This document shows, in pieces, positions 25,805-34,701 of a stretch of DNA of 46,355 nucleotides. A program made the translations under genes and the position numbers. Position 1 is the stretch's first letter. Every line of letters begins with the position of its first letter. The notes beneath the pieces were generated by a model. That model did not search any database, was not told the DNA's origin, and saw nothing but the letters and a program-made list of their open reading frames with translations. The stretch is from Flavobacteriaceae bacterium (lineage in GTDB: Bacteria > Bacteroidota > Bacteroidia > Flavobacteriales > Flavobacteriaceae), in the NCBI GenBank assembly GCA_003564185.1, contig PXFS01000029.1:1-46355 (forward strand), read 5' to 3'.

Positions 25805-26716
25805 CTAAATTAATTTAGTTATAAAACAGAAAAGAGATAAAGCAATAAAAACCCACCACAGGGACTCTTTAAGCCAGTGTTTGATTTTTAGCTGAAAAAA
25901 CTCTCCACCTAAAGGCACTAGAGGATAAAGTGATATTATATAAAGAGAATTTGAGAAAACTTCAAAAAAACTTATTAGTAGAAGCACAAAAAGGCTTGAA
26001 ATTATAAGTAGATTGAGTTGAATTTTTTTCAGTACTTGAGCTCTCCGTAAGAAGCCTGGGAAACTAAAAAAACTCAATACAACCAAACATAAAATAAACA
26101 TGAAACTCAGGTCAAATTCCCAACTTAAATCTAACTGAATCTGAAGAATATAATCATATAAATTAAACCACTTGTTATCTTTTAGAATAGTTACAGCATT
26201 AGCAATTAAGAGTGTGGCAGCAAATGAAATTATTGGAATAAGATAATTAGCCAATTGATTTACCGATATAATTATGTTAGCTAACCAAATTAAAACAATT
26301 AAAAGGATTAAATTAGGTTCAAAAAAACTTGCCAAGATAAGCCAAAAGGAGGCTTCAAAAGTTTTTTTCTTAAGCATTGTTTCATTTAGCATGCTTATTA
26401 CACGTCTAAAAAACAACCCTACAAATAGAAGAACAAGCCAAGTAGTAAAAGAATCAATTAAGGGAAGCAAAGAGATTATTCCAAATACAAACAAAGTTAA
26501 TCCAAAAGAATTCTGTTTATTAATCTTATTTTTTGAAATTATAAACCTCTCCAAAAAAATGATAAAAGACACACATACAGCAGCGGCTACAAGATAATAC
26601 CATGTGAAATTATCACTTGGATGATAAAAATAAGTGAAGCCAAGTGCAATCCAACTAAATACAATTAAAAAAAATAAAACAATAGGCTTGGATTGTGAAA
26701 AAAACTTGGTCAACAT
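25805..26716 (-). CDS. DUF6427-type integral membrane protein
   Basis: A 303-residue protein that is nearly all hydrophobic, with about eight to nine helices and few polar loops. It begins MLTKFFSQSKPIVLFFLI and includes LLPLIDSFTTWLVLLFVGLFFRRV and NETMLKKKTFEASFWLILASFF, which I match to DUF6427, a family found in flavobacteria. No catalytic motif is visible. It is divergent from the small DUF6341 gene, with only 117 bases between start codons, an arrangement I recall as conserved. The function is unknown to me. Confidence 0.8.
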   Translation of the reverse strand: MLTKFFSQSKPIVLFFLIVFSWIALGFTYFYHPSDNFTWYYLVAAAVCVSFIIFLERFIISKNKINKQNSFGLTLFVFGIISLLPLIDSFTTWLVLLFVGLFFRRVISMLNETMLKKKTFEASFWLILASFFEPNLILLIVLIWLANIIISVNQLANYLIPIISFAATLLIANAVTILKDNKWFNLYDYILQIQLDLSWEFDLSFMFILCLVVLSFFSFPGFLRRAQVLKKIQLNLLIISSLFVLLLISFFEVFSNSLYIISLYPLVPLGGEFFQLKIKHWLKESLWWVFIALSLFCFITKLI

Positions 26717-26736
26717 AAATTATATCATTATTTTTG
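26706..26736 (+). promoter_or_regulatory. Promoter for the DUF6341 gene, overlapping the DUF6427 start
   Basis: TTG (26706-26708), a 20-base spacer and TATTTTTG (26729-26736) give a full -33/-7 match on the plus strand. The -33 element lies inside the first codons of the divergent DUF6427 gene. The leader to the DUF6341 start is about 90 bases. Confidence 0.65.
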
Positions 26737-26833
26737 CAATATAAACAATTAGGTAAATGAAAATCTACCTTAATTTTATATTCCTAATTATATAGGTAAA
26801 GTTAAAAGATAAGATTTTATAAATATTATACAG

Positions 26834-27064
26834 ATGAAGGATTTTTTCGAAGGAATTGCAGATTTACATCAAGAGGTACTTTTTTTACCCTTTCACGCTT
26901 TAAGAGATTTGCAAGCCGAATCTTGGTGGGCTGCAAACGCCCTAAATTGGGTATTTATGCTCATTTGTTTTGCGGCATTTTTTTATTGGATGAAGCAATT
27001 GAAAGAATATGATAAGGAAGGTACGGAAAGAACTGATGTAAAGTCACACGAATTCTTAGGATAA
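26834..27064 (+). CDS. DUF6341 small membrane protein
   Basis: A 76-residue protein with one clear transmembrane helix (AANALNWVFMLICFAAFFYWM, about residues 33-53), an N-terminal amphipathic part (DFFEGIADLHQEVLFLPFHALRDLQAESWW) and a charged tail. I match it to DUF6341, a flavobacterial family next to DUF6427. Length and motifs are normal for it. A partner role with the DUF6427 protein in the inner membrane is inferred from the divergent pairing only. A terminator follows after 42 bases. Confidence 0.8.
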   Translation: MKDFFEGIADLHQEVLFLPFHALRDLQAESWWAANALNWVFMLICFAAFFYWMKQLKEYDKEGTERTDVKSHEFLG

Positions 27065-27106
27065 AAATAATTAATCCTTTTTTAAATATTTTTTTAAAAT
27101 AAATCC

Positions 27107-27141
27107 AAAACACTCACTTTTTAAAGTGAGTGTTTTTTTTT
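27107..27141 (+). terminator. Terminator after the DUF6341 gene
   Basis: A perfect 14-bp inverted repeat (27107-27120 with 27123-27136, core CACTCACTTT) followed by a long T run to 27141. Confidence 0.9.
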
Positions 27142-27235
27142 ATGTCAAACTATCTTTTGATTTCTAAAATTTACCATTGCTTTAAAATAAACAAACTCTA
27201 ATTTTATTAGCTTTAAATAATTGAAAAATATAAAT

Positions 27236-28591
27236 ATGATATTTCAGAGCGTAAATCCATTTAACGGGCAACATTTAGCCACCTATTCTGCATTAAATAA
27301 TGATAAATTAGAAGAAAGCATTCATGATGCTAATGAGGCTTTTTTATTATGGAGGAAACAGTCAATTATGGATAGAGTTCAATACATTAAAAATGCTGGT
27401 GAAATACTATTAAAAAATAAAAAGGAGTTTGCTGAAACCATCACTTTAGAAATGGGTAAGCCAATTAATGAGTCTTTGTCTGAAATTGAAAAGTGTGCTT
27501 GGGTATGTGATTATTACGCAGCACATGCTGAAGAATTTCTAGCCGTGGAAAAAATTGAAACAGATGCTTCCAAAAGCTATGTTCGTCATGATCCAATAGG
27601 CGTGATTTTTGGTATTATGCCATGGAATTTTCCATTTTGGCAAGTCTTTAGATTTGTTATTCCAACTTTAGCTGCTGGGAACACTGTAATACTTAAGTTG
27701 GCGCCTAATGTTTTTGGATGTGCACAAAAAATTCAACGTATTTTTGATGAAGCAGGTTTTCCTAAATCGGTTTTTCAACATATAATTATTCATCATGACC
27801 AAGCAGAACACATAATTTCTCATCCAGCAGTAAAAGCTGTTACACTTACAGGAAGTGAAAAAGCAGGTGCTGCAGTTTCTCAATTAGCCAGTAAATACAT
27901 AAAAAAAAGTGTTTTAGAACTGGGTGGGAGTAATGCTTTTATTGTGTTAGATGATGCCGATTTAGACCTAGCGGTAAATGTTGCTGTAAAAGCAAGAATG
28001 ATGAATACAGGACAAAGTTGTATAGCGGCCAAACGTTTGATTTTGCACGACTCAATTTATGATGATTTTGTTGAAATGTTTCTTGAAAAGATAAAATCTT
28101 TGAAAATTGGAGATCCTTTAAATAAAGAAACCGAAATAGGTCCAATGGCACGTAAAGATCTTGCCAATCAACTTCAAGAGCAAATAAAATCCTCTATAAA
28201 TTTAGGTGCAGAACTTCTTTTAGGGGGGCAGCAAAATGAATGCTTTCATGAGCCAACTGTATTAGGAAAAGTAACCCATAAAATGCCTGTTTTTAAGGAA
28301 GAAACTTTTGGTCCATTAGCGGTTTTAATTCGAGTTGATAGCGCTAAAAAGGCATTCGATTTAGCTGAAGATTCTAAATTTGGACTTGGCTTAAGTGTAT
28401 TTACAAAAGATGTTAAAAAAGTTCTTGAGTATGCTCATTTAGTAAGTGATGGTGCATTTTTTATAAATGAGTTAGTAAAATCTGATCCACGACTTCCGTT
28501 TGGAGGCACAAAGACTTCTGGCTACGGTAGAGAACTTAGCAAAGATGGTATACTAGAATTTGTTAATCGCAAAGTTGTCTATATCAAATAA
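27236..28591 (+). CDS. NAD(P)-dependent aldehyde dehydrogenase, succinate-semialdehyde type
   Basis: A 451-residue soluble enzyme of the aldehyde dehydrogenase superfamily. The catalytic Cys262 is in MNTGQSCIAAKRL, the general base Glu228 in VLELGGSNAF, and the cofactor site includes GIMPWNFPFWQVFRF and LTGSEKAGAAV. The C-terminal KSDPRLPFGGTKTSGYGREL is typical of the shorter succinate-semialdehyde dehydrogenases, whose reaction is oxidation of succinate semialdehyde to succinate. I chose the ATG at 27236 (MIFQSVNPFNG) over a TTG at 27221 because it lines up with the usual N-terminus. The exact substrate is not proven by sequence. It stands alone between a terminator and a convergent porin gene only 3 bases away. 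Confidence 0.88.
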   Translation: MIFQSVNPFNGQHLATYSALNNDKLEESIHDANEAFLLWRKQSIMDRVQYIKNAGEILLKNKKEFAETITLEMGKPINESLSEIEKCAWVCDYYAAHAEEFLAVEKIETDASKSYVRHDPIGVIFGIMPWNFPFWQVFRFVIPTLAAGNTVILKLAPNVFGCAQKIQRIFDEAGFPKSVFQHIIIHHDQAEHIISHPAVKAVTLTGSEKAGAAVSQLASKYIKKSVLELGGSNAFIVLDDADLDLAVNVAVKARMMNTGQSCIAAKRLILHDSIYDDFVEMFLEKIKSLKIGDPLNKETEIGPMARKDLANQLQEQIKSSINLGAELLLGGQQNECFHEPTVLGKVTHKMPVFKEETFGPLAVLIRVDSAKKAFDLAEDSKFGLGLSVFTKDVKKVLEYAHLVSDGAFFINELVKSDPRLPFGGTKTSGYGRELSKDGILEFVNRKVVYIK

Positions 28592-28594
28592 AAA

Positions 28595-29776
28595 TTATTT
28601 GAAGTTAAGTGTAAAACCAATTCTCCATTGTTCTGTCCAGCGCATGGAATCTAAGGCTTCTTCTTCATCTATGATATAAAAGTATTGAAACTTAAGCATC
28701 GCATCAAACCCACTAAATTGGTAGGCCAAAGCTGGAGAAAAACGTTTTGCGTTTCCAGGAGATAAATCGTTTATATTAAATTCTTCATATCTAACTGAAA
28801 ATATAGATTTTGCTCTTTTCCAAAAATAGTTAGCTTGAGTAACAAATCCACCTGCATAAAATCTACCATCGGTCTGTTCAGGTGTAAATCCTAAAAAATT
28901 TGGATCTAAAGGGTTGGCTGGTTTGGCTAACATTTGATGCATCTCAAATTGTGCCGAAAAGCCTTTATACTGCATAGCTAAATCAAATCCATATACATAC
29001 CTTTCGCCATCAATAGCACGAAGACCATAACGGCTTCCTAAGTCTTCCGGAAACTCTCTACCTTCTGGTAGTGTACGGTCTGTGTAACGTCCATTAACTC
29101 CCAAAACAAACATGGGAACGGGAGAAACAAAATAGTCTATATCTCTGTAACGATAACGAGATGGATAGGCAATTTCAACTCTACTTACATATTCTAGATT
29201 TCCAGTAGCGTCATTGTCACCTCTCAAACTAAATTCACCTAAACCTGTATAAATTCCTGCATACGCTTTAATACGCTGTTTCCAGGTAGATGTGCTCAAT
29301 GTAAGTCCAGCATCCCTCCTAGAGAAAAATTCTCCACGAGTTAATTGAGCTCTTTGCCAATACGGCGAATAAATAAAAGGTACAAGCGAGTTTCTTGAAT
29401 AAGGGAGTTTTCCATAACCTGCTTGAATTTCTATAAATTCTAAGCCTTTGTATTTCACCCAAGCATCCATTAATCCGGGGTTTTCTGGGTCAATATCACC
29501 AGTACCAGCAACTGCTAAGTCAACAAAATCTACCTGAAGTTCATAGGCCCAGTCATTACGAATTCTTCCTTCTAATTGAATTTGAGCATCTCTTAACCTA
29601 AAACGGTCTTTATTCCTGTTGTTGTTTGTTGGTTTTAAATTTCGCTCATTATAATACGTAGATACTCTTCCAGAAATTTCTAAAACATGCTCTCCATTAG
29701 ATAAAGTTAATTGAGACCAACCATATTGAGTAAAACAACATATAATACTTAAAAATAGGATTTGATGTGTTTTCAT
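28595..29776 (-). CDS. OprO/OprP-like outer-membrane porin
   Basis: A 393-residue protein with a signal peptide (cleavage likely after the WS of QYGWSQ) and a beta-barrel composition. Patterns such as RLRDAQIQLEGRIRNDWAYELQVDF, EIQAGYGKLPYSRNSLVPF and FSRRDAGLTLS, and the end WRIGFTLNFK, fit the phosphate-selective porin O/P family. It begins 1 base after the SdiA-regulated-like gene. Family members pass phosphate or polyphosphate, but many Bacteroidetes relatives have no known substrate. Confidence 0.82.
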   Translation of the reverse strand: MKTHQILFLSIICCFTQYGWSQLTLSNGEHVLEISGRVSTYYNERNLKPTNNNRNKDRFRLRDAQIQLEGRIRNDWAYELQVDFVDLAVAGTGDIDPENPGLMDAWVKYKGLEFIEIQAGYGKLPYSRNSLVPFIYSPYWQRAQLTRGEFFSRRDAGLTLSTSTWKQRIKAYAGIYTGLGEFSLRGDNDATGNLEYVSRVEIAYPSRYRYRDIDYFVSPVPMFVLGVNGRYTDRTLPEGREFPEDLGSRYGLRAIDGERYVYGFDLAMQYKGFSAQFEMHQMLAKPANPLDPNFLGFTPEQTDGRFYAGGFVTQANYFWKRAKSIFSVRYEEFNINDLSPGNAKRFSPALAYQFSGFDAMLKFQYFYIIDEEEALDSMRWTEQWRIGFTLNFK

Positions 29777-29777
29777 T

Positions 29778-30515
29778 TTAGTCTTCTAAGGGGTTAAAAT
29801 AATACAGCTTTTCTCGGTCATCTGAAACGATTAAAACATGACCATCTTCATCAAATGCCATTCCCTCTGGGTTGACTACAGGTACATACCATGTTTTTTC
29901 GACTTCATAAGAAGAAGGATCTAGTCTAAAAATTAATTTGTCTTCATCGCTAAGCAAATACAGTTTGCCTTTATAAAAAGTAGCAGCAGAAATATCTCTA
30001 GCAATTTTTCCCATATTGATTTCATTGTGAATCTTTAAATCAGTGGTAAGTTCAAATAGGTAAATTGGAGACATTTCAGTAAGTAGTATAAATTTATCCT
30101 TCACAGGATTATAGGTAAAAGCTTCATAAGAACGATTTCTTCCACCTCCATAAGCAATAGTGATTTTTCTTTCTACTTCTAAATCATGATTTAATACCGT
30201 AATACTTCTTGAAAATTCATCTACTACATAGATGTTTTCTTCGTTGGCGTAAACAGCTTCTGCATCATAGATAGGAAGTTCTTTAATTCTCGTAACCTCC
30301 CCACTTCTATCTATTTCAGCAAGATAACCATCATCACTTGCAACAAAGAAATGGTTTGGCTTAATCGGGTTGATACAAATGTCTGAAGGTTCGCTTACCT
30401 TTAAATTAATACTATTATTAGGTTTAATTTTAACACTGTCATAGCTTACTGCACAGGCATTCAAAATAAGACTTAATGAACACAGGGTTAGTAGTTGTAA
30501 AAATTTTTCTTTCAT
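29778..30515 (-). CDS. SdiA-regulated-like beta-propeller lipoprotein
   Basis: A 245-residue lipoprotein (signal ending LILNAC, Cys22). The mature part is a run of propeller-like repeats (FVASDDGYLAEIDRSGEV, LLTEMSPIYLFELTTDL, LYLLSDEDKLIFRLDPSS, NPEGMAFDEDGHVLIVSDD), matching the SdiA-regulated family. It has no enzyme motif that I can name; related propellers bind small ligands or metals, and some phytases share the fold. It lies between the duplicated-module lipoprotein (12 bases) and the porin (1 base), so the three are one operon. Confidence 0.78.
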   Translation of the reverse strand: MKEKFLQLLTLCSLSLILNACAVSYDSVKIKPNNSINLKVSEPSDICINPIKPNHFFVASDDGYLAEIDRSGEVTRIKELPIYDAEAVYANEENIYVVDEFSRSITVLNHDLEVERKITIAYGGGRNRSYEAFTYNPVKDKFILLTEMSPIYLFELTTDLKIHNEINMGKIARDISAATFYKGKLYLLSDEDKLIFRLDPSSYEVEKTWYVPVVNPEGMAFDEDGHVLIVSDDREKLYYFNPLED

Positions 30516-30527
30516 GAGTTAATTTAG

Positions 30528-31718
30528 TTACAATGAAGTTCCTTCAATTACAAGATTATCAAATCTATTATTACCGCTATCATTGTCTGCGCCTAAGTCA
30601 AAGTTAATCTGCAACTGAAAGTCTGGATTATTTTGTACTTCTTCAATAGAAGATAAATCAATTTCAAAAAGTTCAAATTCTTCTTCATCACCACCTGTGG
30701 AGATATTAAAAACCAGTGTTTCTAAGCCTTCAGTACTAAAGTTTTGACCTGCATCCACACTATAACTTATCAGTTGTTGTTGTGCCCCGTTATTTGTTCG
30801 TCTAGCAGCATATGAAATCTTCACATTTTCATAATTTTCTGTTGATGCACTTATAGTAAAAGGTCCAGCTGGATTTCTAAGCCGAAGTCCATCTCCCGCT
30901 GGATCATCATTTCTTGCATTTATAGTTGAGCCGTCTGTATCATCAAAGAAGTTGCCTTCATAATTCAAATTGGCAGAAGAGAAACTAAAAGTAGGCGAGA
31001 TTAAATCTTCTTCTGAAGAGGAATTATTAAAATTCCAATAATGCATTAATAAAAAATTTAAGTCTTCTTCTCCCTCCTCTTCTTCCTCTTCCTCTTCTTC
31101 AAAACTTTCTAATGCAACGGCATCAATGCTAATGTTGTCAAATCTAGAATTACCGCTTTCACCTTCAGCATTTACATCAAAATCGATTTTTACGCTGAAG
31201 TTTTCGTTGTTATTTACAGCCTCAATTGAAGAAAAATCAAACTGTCTTAAGGTGAAATCTGTAGCTACCCCATAGTCTGGATTCACCAGCCCGTCTTGCG
31301 TATAGTTAACTCCATCTGTAGAATAGGAAAGGCGCTGAATCTGAGGCCCGTTGTTGGTTCTCATTACGGCATAGCTAAAGAGAATATCTTTAAATCCTTC
31401 TGTAGAAGCCTGAATGATAAAATCACCAGACGGATTTCTTAAGCGAAGAGCATCTCCAGGTACTTCGTTTAACCTTAAATTTAAATCACTGCCTTCATCT
31501 ACACGATCTGATCTATCTCCCAAATAAACTAAAGAAGCATTTTGGTTTAAACTAACATTAGGTTCTTTTTGATTTGATTCATTAAAATTCCAATAATGCA
31601 ATAGCTCAAGATTCTCGTTTTCGTTAGGATCAATAACATCCACAAATTCTAAATCCCTATCTGTTGTACAACTTAGATGGATGCATAATATGAACAATAA
31701 AAAGGTATTAAACTTCAT
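30528..31718 (-). CDS. Lipoprotein with two tandem jelly-roll-like modules
   Basis: A 396-residue lipoprotein (signal ending CIHLSC, Cys17). The mature protein is a duplication: each half has LLHYWNFN at its start, then a GD-LRLRNP motif, SYA-RTNNG, LS-ID/FDFSSIE, and SGN-RFDN near its end. The halves (about 38-208 and 222-396) are joined by a run of nearly pure Glu (EEEEEEEEEGEEDLN). Such beta-rich modules occur in secreted flavobacterial proteins as adhesive or binding parts; no catalytic residues are evident. It heads the operon with the propeller and the porin. Confidence 0.72.
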   Translation of the reverse strand: MKFNTFLLFILCIHLSCTTDRDLEFVDVIDPNENENLELLHYWNFNESNQKEPNVSLNQNASLVYLGDRSDRVDEGSDLNLRLNEVPGDALRLRNPSGDFIIQASTEGFKDILFSYAVMRTNNGPQIQRLSYSTDGVNYTQDGLVNPDYGVATDFTLRQFDFSSIEAVNNNENFSVKIDFDVNAEGESGNSRFDNISIDAVALESFEEEEEEEEEGEEDLNFLLMHYWNFNNSSSEEDLISPTFSFSSANLNYEGNFFDDTDGSTINARNDDPAGDGLRLRNPAGPFTISASTENYENVKISYAARRTNNGAQQQLISYSVDAGQNFSTEGLETLVFNISTGGDEEEFELFEIDLSSIEEVQNNPDFQLQINFDLGADNDSGNNRFDNLVIEGTSL

Positions 31719-31729
31719 TATTTTTTATG

Positions 31730-31737
31730 CAAAATTA
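31730..31737 (-). promoter_or_regulatory. -7 promoter element for the lipoprotein-propeller-porin operon
   Basis: On the minus strand this reads TAATTTTG, an exact match to TAnnTTTG, 12 bases before the ATG at 31718. No -33 TTG is visible at the usual distance. Confidence 0.55.
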
Positions 31738-31847
31738 CCTAGCCTATCAGTTTTAATGTTTCTTAAAGGTTAACAAGTACGCCTTAAACTTTAACTTTAA
31801 GTTACCTGCGTTAATATAGTGTAAATAAAGTCAAAGAAACCTTCAAT

Positions 31848-31888
31848 AAAAAAATCTCCAATGAGCATATATTTTCTCATCGGAGATT
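31848..31888 (-). terminator. Terminator after the 890-residue T9SS gene
   Basis: On the minus strand a 13-bp stem with one mismatch (31876-31888 with 31855-31865 and flanking bases, core GGAGATT) is followed by seven T. It lies 34 bases past the stop of the T9SS gene. Confidence 0.8.
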
Positions 31889-31921
31889 CTAAAATGTTTA
31901 TTAGAAAACTTTATTAAGTAA

Positions 31922-34594
31922 TTAGTTTTTAATTATTTTTTTGGTAAGAATTTGGTTGCCGTCAATCACTTGCATAAGGTAAATGCCTTTATTCAAACTC
32001 TGTATATTTAGAGAGTTGTTGTTACCTACTGCTTTTTGCTGAAAAACTTGCTTTCCTGTAGCATCATAAATAAGTACATCTACTTGATTGATTGTTGAGG
32101 GTAGTGCCACATGAACAAATTCTTTAACTGGATTAGGGTATATGCTCAATCCTTCAAAATTTTGATTTTCTACGCGCATAGTTTCTTCTAGTGCAAGAAT
32201 GAAAAAACCTAAATCAGTAAACTCTTCGGATGTACTGATTTCACCTAAAGGGAAACCACTGATGTCTCCACCTAGATTGATCCATGTGCCTGACTGTTCT
32301 TTTGCAATTCTTATGAATTCACTATCTGTTTCAGAATCAATTGCAATATCATCTTCCCCTAAAGTTAAGGTTAATACAGCAGAGACTAATTCATTTTCAG
32401 AAAGTTGACCAAGCTCATAGTACCTTATTTGAGAAACTTCTTCTAAGCCACTTCCAAGCGTAAAATCTATAGGCTCACCATCAATAACTTCTGCAAAATA
32501 CCAGGTATCTTCAGCGTTATTTTGAGTTGCAGTTAGAGTAACAGGTCTGTATGCTCCAGCTTTTCCAACAGGAAAATTTAATTCGGTTTCTTCTGTATTA
32601 GAAATTTGAACAAAAAACGGACCTTCAACATAACTTAGCTCACTAGCCAATAAAGCTCCAGCAGGATTATTTAAGTATAAACCAGCATCCATTGAAGTGA
32701 AAACTAGACCTTCAATAAATAAAATTGCATTACCTGATTGCAAATCCGTATTTAAGCTTAAGCCGTTGGGATTATTGATTTCAACTTCATTTACTTCTAA
32801 ATCGGCTGCGTGGTTGGTAAATTCTTGGTTTTCAGTGCCTACAAACTGTAATGACGTAATTTCATTTGTAAAAGTTCCTTCAAAACCTTCTTCAACAATA
32901 AAGTCGCCTCCAATTTCTATAGCATTATCGTAAAAACGTACACCTCCTTTAACTTGACTCTCAACAATAAAATCACCTTTTATTTTAAATATATCTGAGC
33001 TTCCATCTCTAAACCTAAATTGTCCATCTTCATTCACAGCTCTAATAATAATATTATTAAAGGCAGCAACGGCGTTGTCATTACTTCCTTCTCTTATATT
33101 AAAGTTGTTGTCATCTCCAGCACCATTAATAATACCTTCTTCAAAGTCGGCTAAAATAAGCGTTCCTGTAAAATTATAACTGGTTTCTTCACCCGCTACA
33201 TTAACAGAATTACCCGCAAAAATAGTATTTCCATTATCGCTTAATAGTGCAGCTCCTGAAACGTTAAAAGTAAGTTGTGAATCGGTTGAAATATCTCCTT
33301 CTAAATCAAATGTTCCTGCTGTTTTTTCTACATTAATTTCGTAAGCTCTAAATGTATTATCATTAGTAATGATACTCTGGTCAAAATTACCAATAAAAAA
33401 TACCTCATATTCATCTGCATCTCTAGAATCTGGCATATTTACAGTTCCATCAAGAACAATATTTCCTGTAATGTTCAAATTACCATCACCATTAAATTCA
33501 GGATCAATACCATCAAAAGTTAGGTGGTGATAATTTCCGTAGGGTATTTCAGTAGCTTCACCTGTAAAGATCACACTAGAACCTTCTGTGGTTGTGATTG
33601 AAGTTGGAATTACCGTGTTTTGAAGTTGTAGAGTAGCTTCGTTTTCAATAAGCAAATCAGCTTGTAATTCTGCATCGACAATTAATGTGATTTCTTCATT
33701 TTCTTTACCTAGAGTGACCAACGAATTGTTTCCGCTTACCGCCCAATCGTTTTCTAAGGTTACTGTAGATGTATTTGAAACAATATATACTACATCATCA
33801 TTAGTAAAATTAGCTGGGTTAGCTCCACCAACACCATTTTCGTTTGTACTCCAGTTATTAACCTCATTTAAGTTGCCCGAACCGCTGTAGTAAAATGTAT
33901 TCAAATCCAACTCATCCCCAAATGCCTCTAAATTATCAATAGCAAAACTAGGTCTTGAATTGTTCCCAGAGTCACCTGAAATTTCTCTTTTCACCCATCT
34001 AAGCTGAACCTCCGCTTGATTTTCAACTTCCTCTGGAAGTGTGATGCTGATATTTTGAATATCCTGTCCTGTAGTTCCAGAAGTTTGAACCAAATCATCT
34101 GGATTTTGATAAGCCGTATTAGGAATATTAGTAAAATCTCCAGAAGTTCCTACTCTATATTGTAAACCAACTTCTTTCACCCAGTTATCGGGGTCATCAC
34201 CAGCTAAATTTCTAATGGTCATAATATCAAAAGAAAATGTGATGTTTTCAAAGCCTAGGGTGTTTAGCGCTAAAGCTATAAAGTTATTTCCTCCTGTAGT
34301 ACTTCTAAAACCAATTTTTTGATCAAAATTATATACATCATTTCCTGTATCATCTGCAGTTGCATTTCCAGAGAGTCCACGATCTTGTTCTGCTGGAATT
34401 AGGAAGAATTCATCACTAGGGCCAACATTATTAATACGCCAGCCTTGAATACCATCAGGCCATACTTCACTAGAATGAACTAAATCATCAAAATCCTCAC
34501 TGTAGGGTAAGCTTTGAGGAATAGGGTTTGTTTGAGCATTTCCTAAGTATACAGAAAGGAATAGAATAATTAATAAATGTAGTTGAATTTTCAT
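31922..34594 (-). CDS. Large T9SS-secreted surface protein
   Basis: An 890-residue protein with a signal peptide (cleavage near GNAQ) and a C-terminal T9SS type A sorting domain (GLSIYPNPVKEFVHV to the final KKIIKN). Residues about 25-230 form a jelly-roll-like module (YSEDFDDL, GGNNFIALALN, VQLRWVKREISGDSGNNSRPSFAIDNLEAF). Residues about 240-650 are long beta-strand repeats of the kind seen in beta-helix adhesins (TVTLENDWAVSGNNSLVTLG, VEKTAGTFDLEGDISTDSQL). No enzyme motif is seen. Likely a cell-surface or secreted adhesion or structural protein; pectate-lyase-like activity cannot be excluded. It is followed by its own terminator. Confidence 0.8.
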   Translation of the reverse strand: MKIQLHLLIILFLSVYLGNAQTNPIPQSLPYSEDFDDLVHSSEVWPDGIQGWRINNVGPSDEFFLIPAEQDRGLSGNATADDTGNDVYNFDQKIGFRSTTGGNNFIALALNTLGFENITFSFDIMTIRNLAGDDPDNWVKEVGLQYRVGTSGDFTNIPNTAYQNPDDLVQTSGTTGQDIQNISITLPEEVENQAEVQLRWVKREISGDSGNNSRPSFAIDNLEAFGDELDLNTFYYSGSGNLNEVNNWSTNENGVGGANPANFTNDDVVYIVSNTSTVTLENDWAVSGNNSLVTLGKENEEITLIVDAELQADLLIENEATLQLQNTVIPTSITTTEGSSVIFTGEATEIPYGNYHHLTFDGIDPEFNGDGNLNITGNIVLDGTVNMPDSRDADEYEVFFIGNFDQSIITNDNTFRAYEINVEKTAGTFDLEGDISTDSQLTFNVSGAALLSDNGNTIFAGNSVNVAGEETSYNFTGTLILADFEEGIINGAGDDNNFNIREGSNDNAVAAFNNIIIRAVNEDGQFRFRDGSSDIFKIKGDFIVESQVKGGVRFYDNAIEIGGDFIVEEGFEGTFTNEITSLQFVGTENQEFTNHAADLEVNEVEINNPNGLSLNTDLQSGNAILFIEGLVFTSMDAGLYLNNPAGALLASELSYVEGPFFVQISNTEETELNFPVGKAGAYRPVTLTATQNNAEDTWYFAEVIDGEPIDFTLGSGLEEVSQIRYYELGQLSENELVSAVLTLTLGEDDIAIDSETDSEFIRIAKEQSGTWINLGGDISGFPLGEISTSEEFTDLGFFILALEETMRVENQNFEGLSIYPNPVKEFVHVALPSTINQVDVLIYDATGKQVFQQKAVGNNNSLNIQSLNKGIYLMQVIDGNQILTKKIIKN

Positions 34595-34701
34595 TTTATA
34601 GTATTTATAATTAATACAAAATTCGAATTAAATATTTTTGAACATGAAAAATTAACATTAATTCAATGTTATCATATTATTAATTCAAAATTAAATCGGG
34701 A

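Noticed and set aside
26274-26597. 107-codon ORF on the plus strand
   Set aside because: It is antisense to the DUF6427 membrane protein; its Lys-rich composition is what the reverse of a hydrophobic gene gives.
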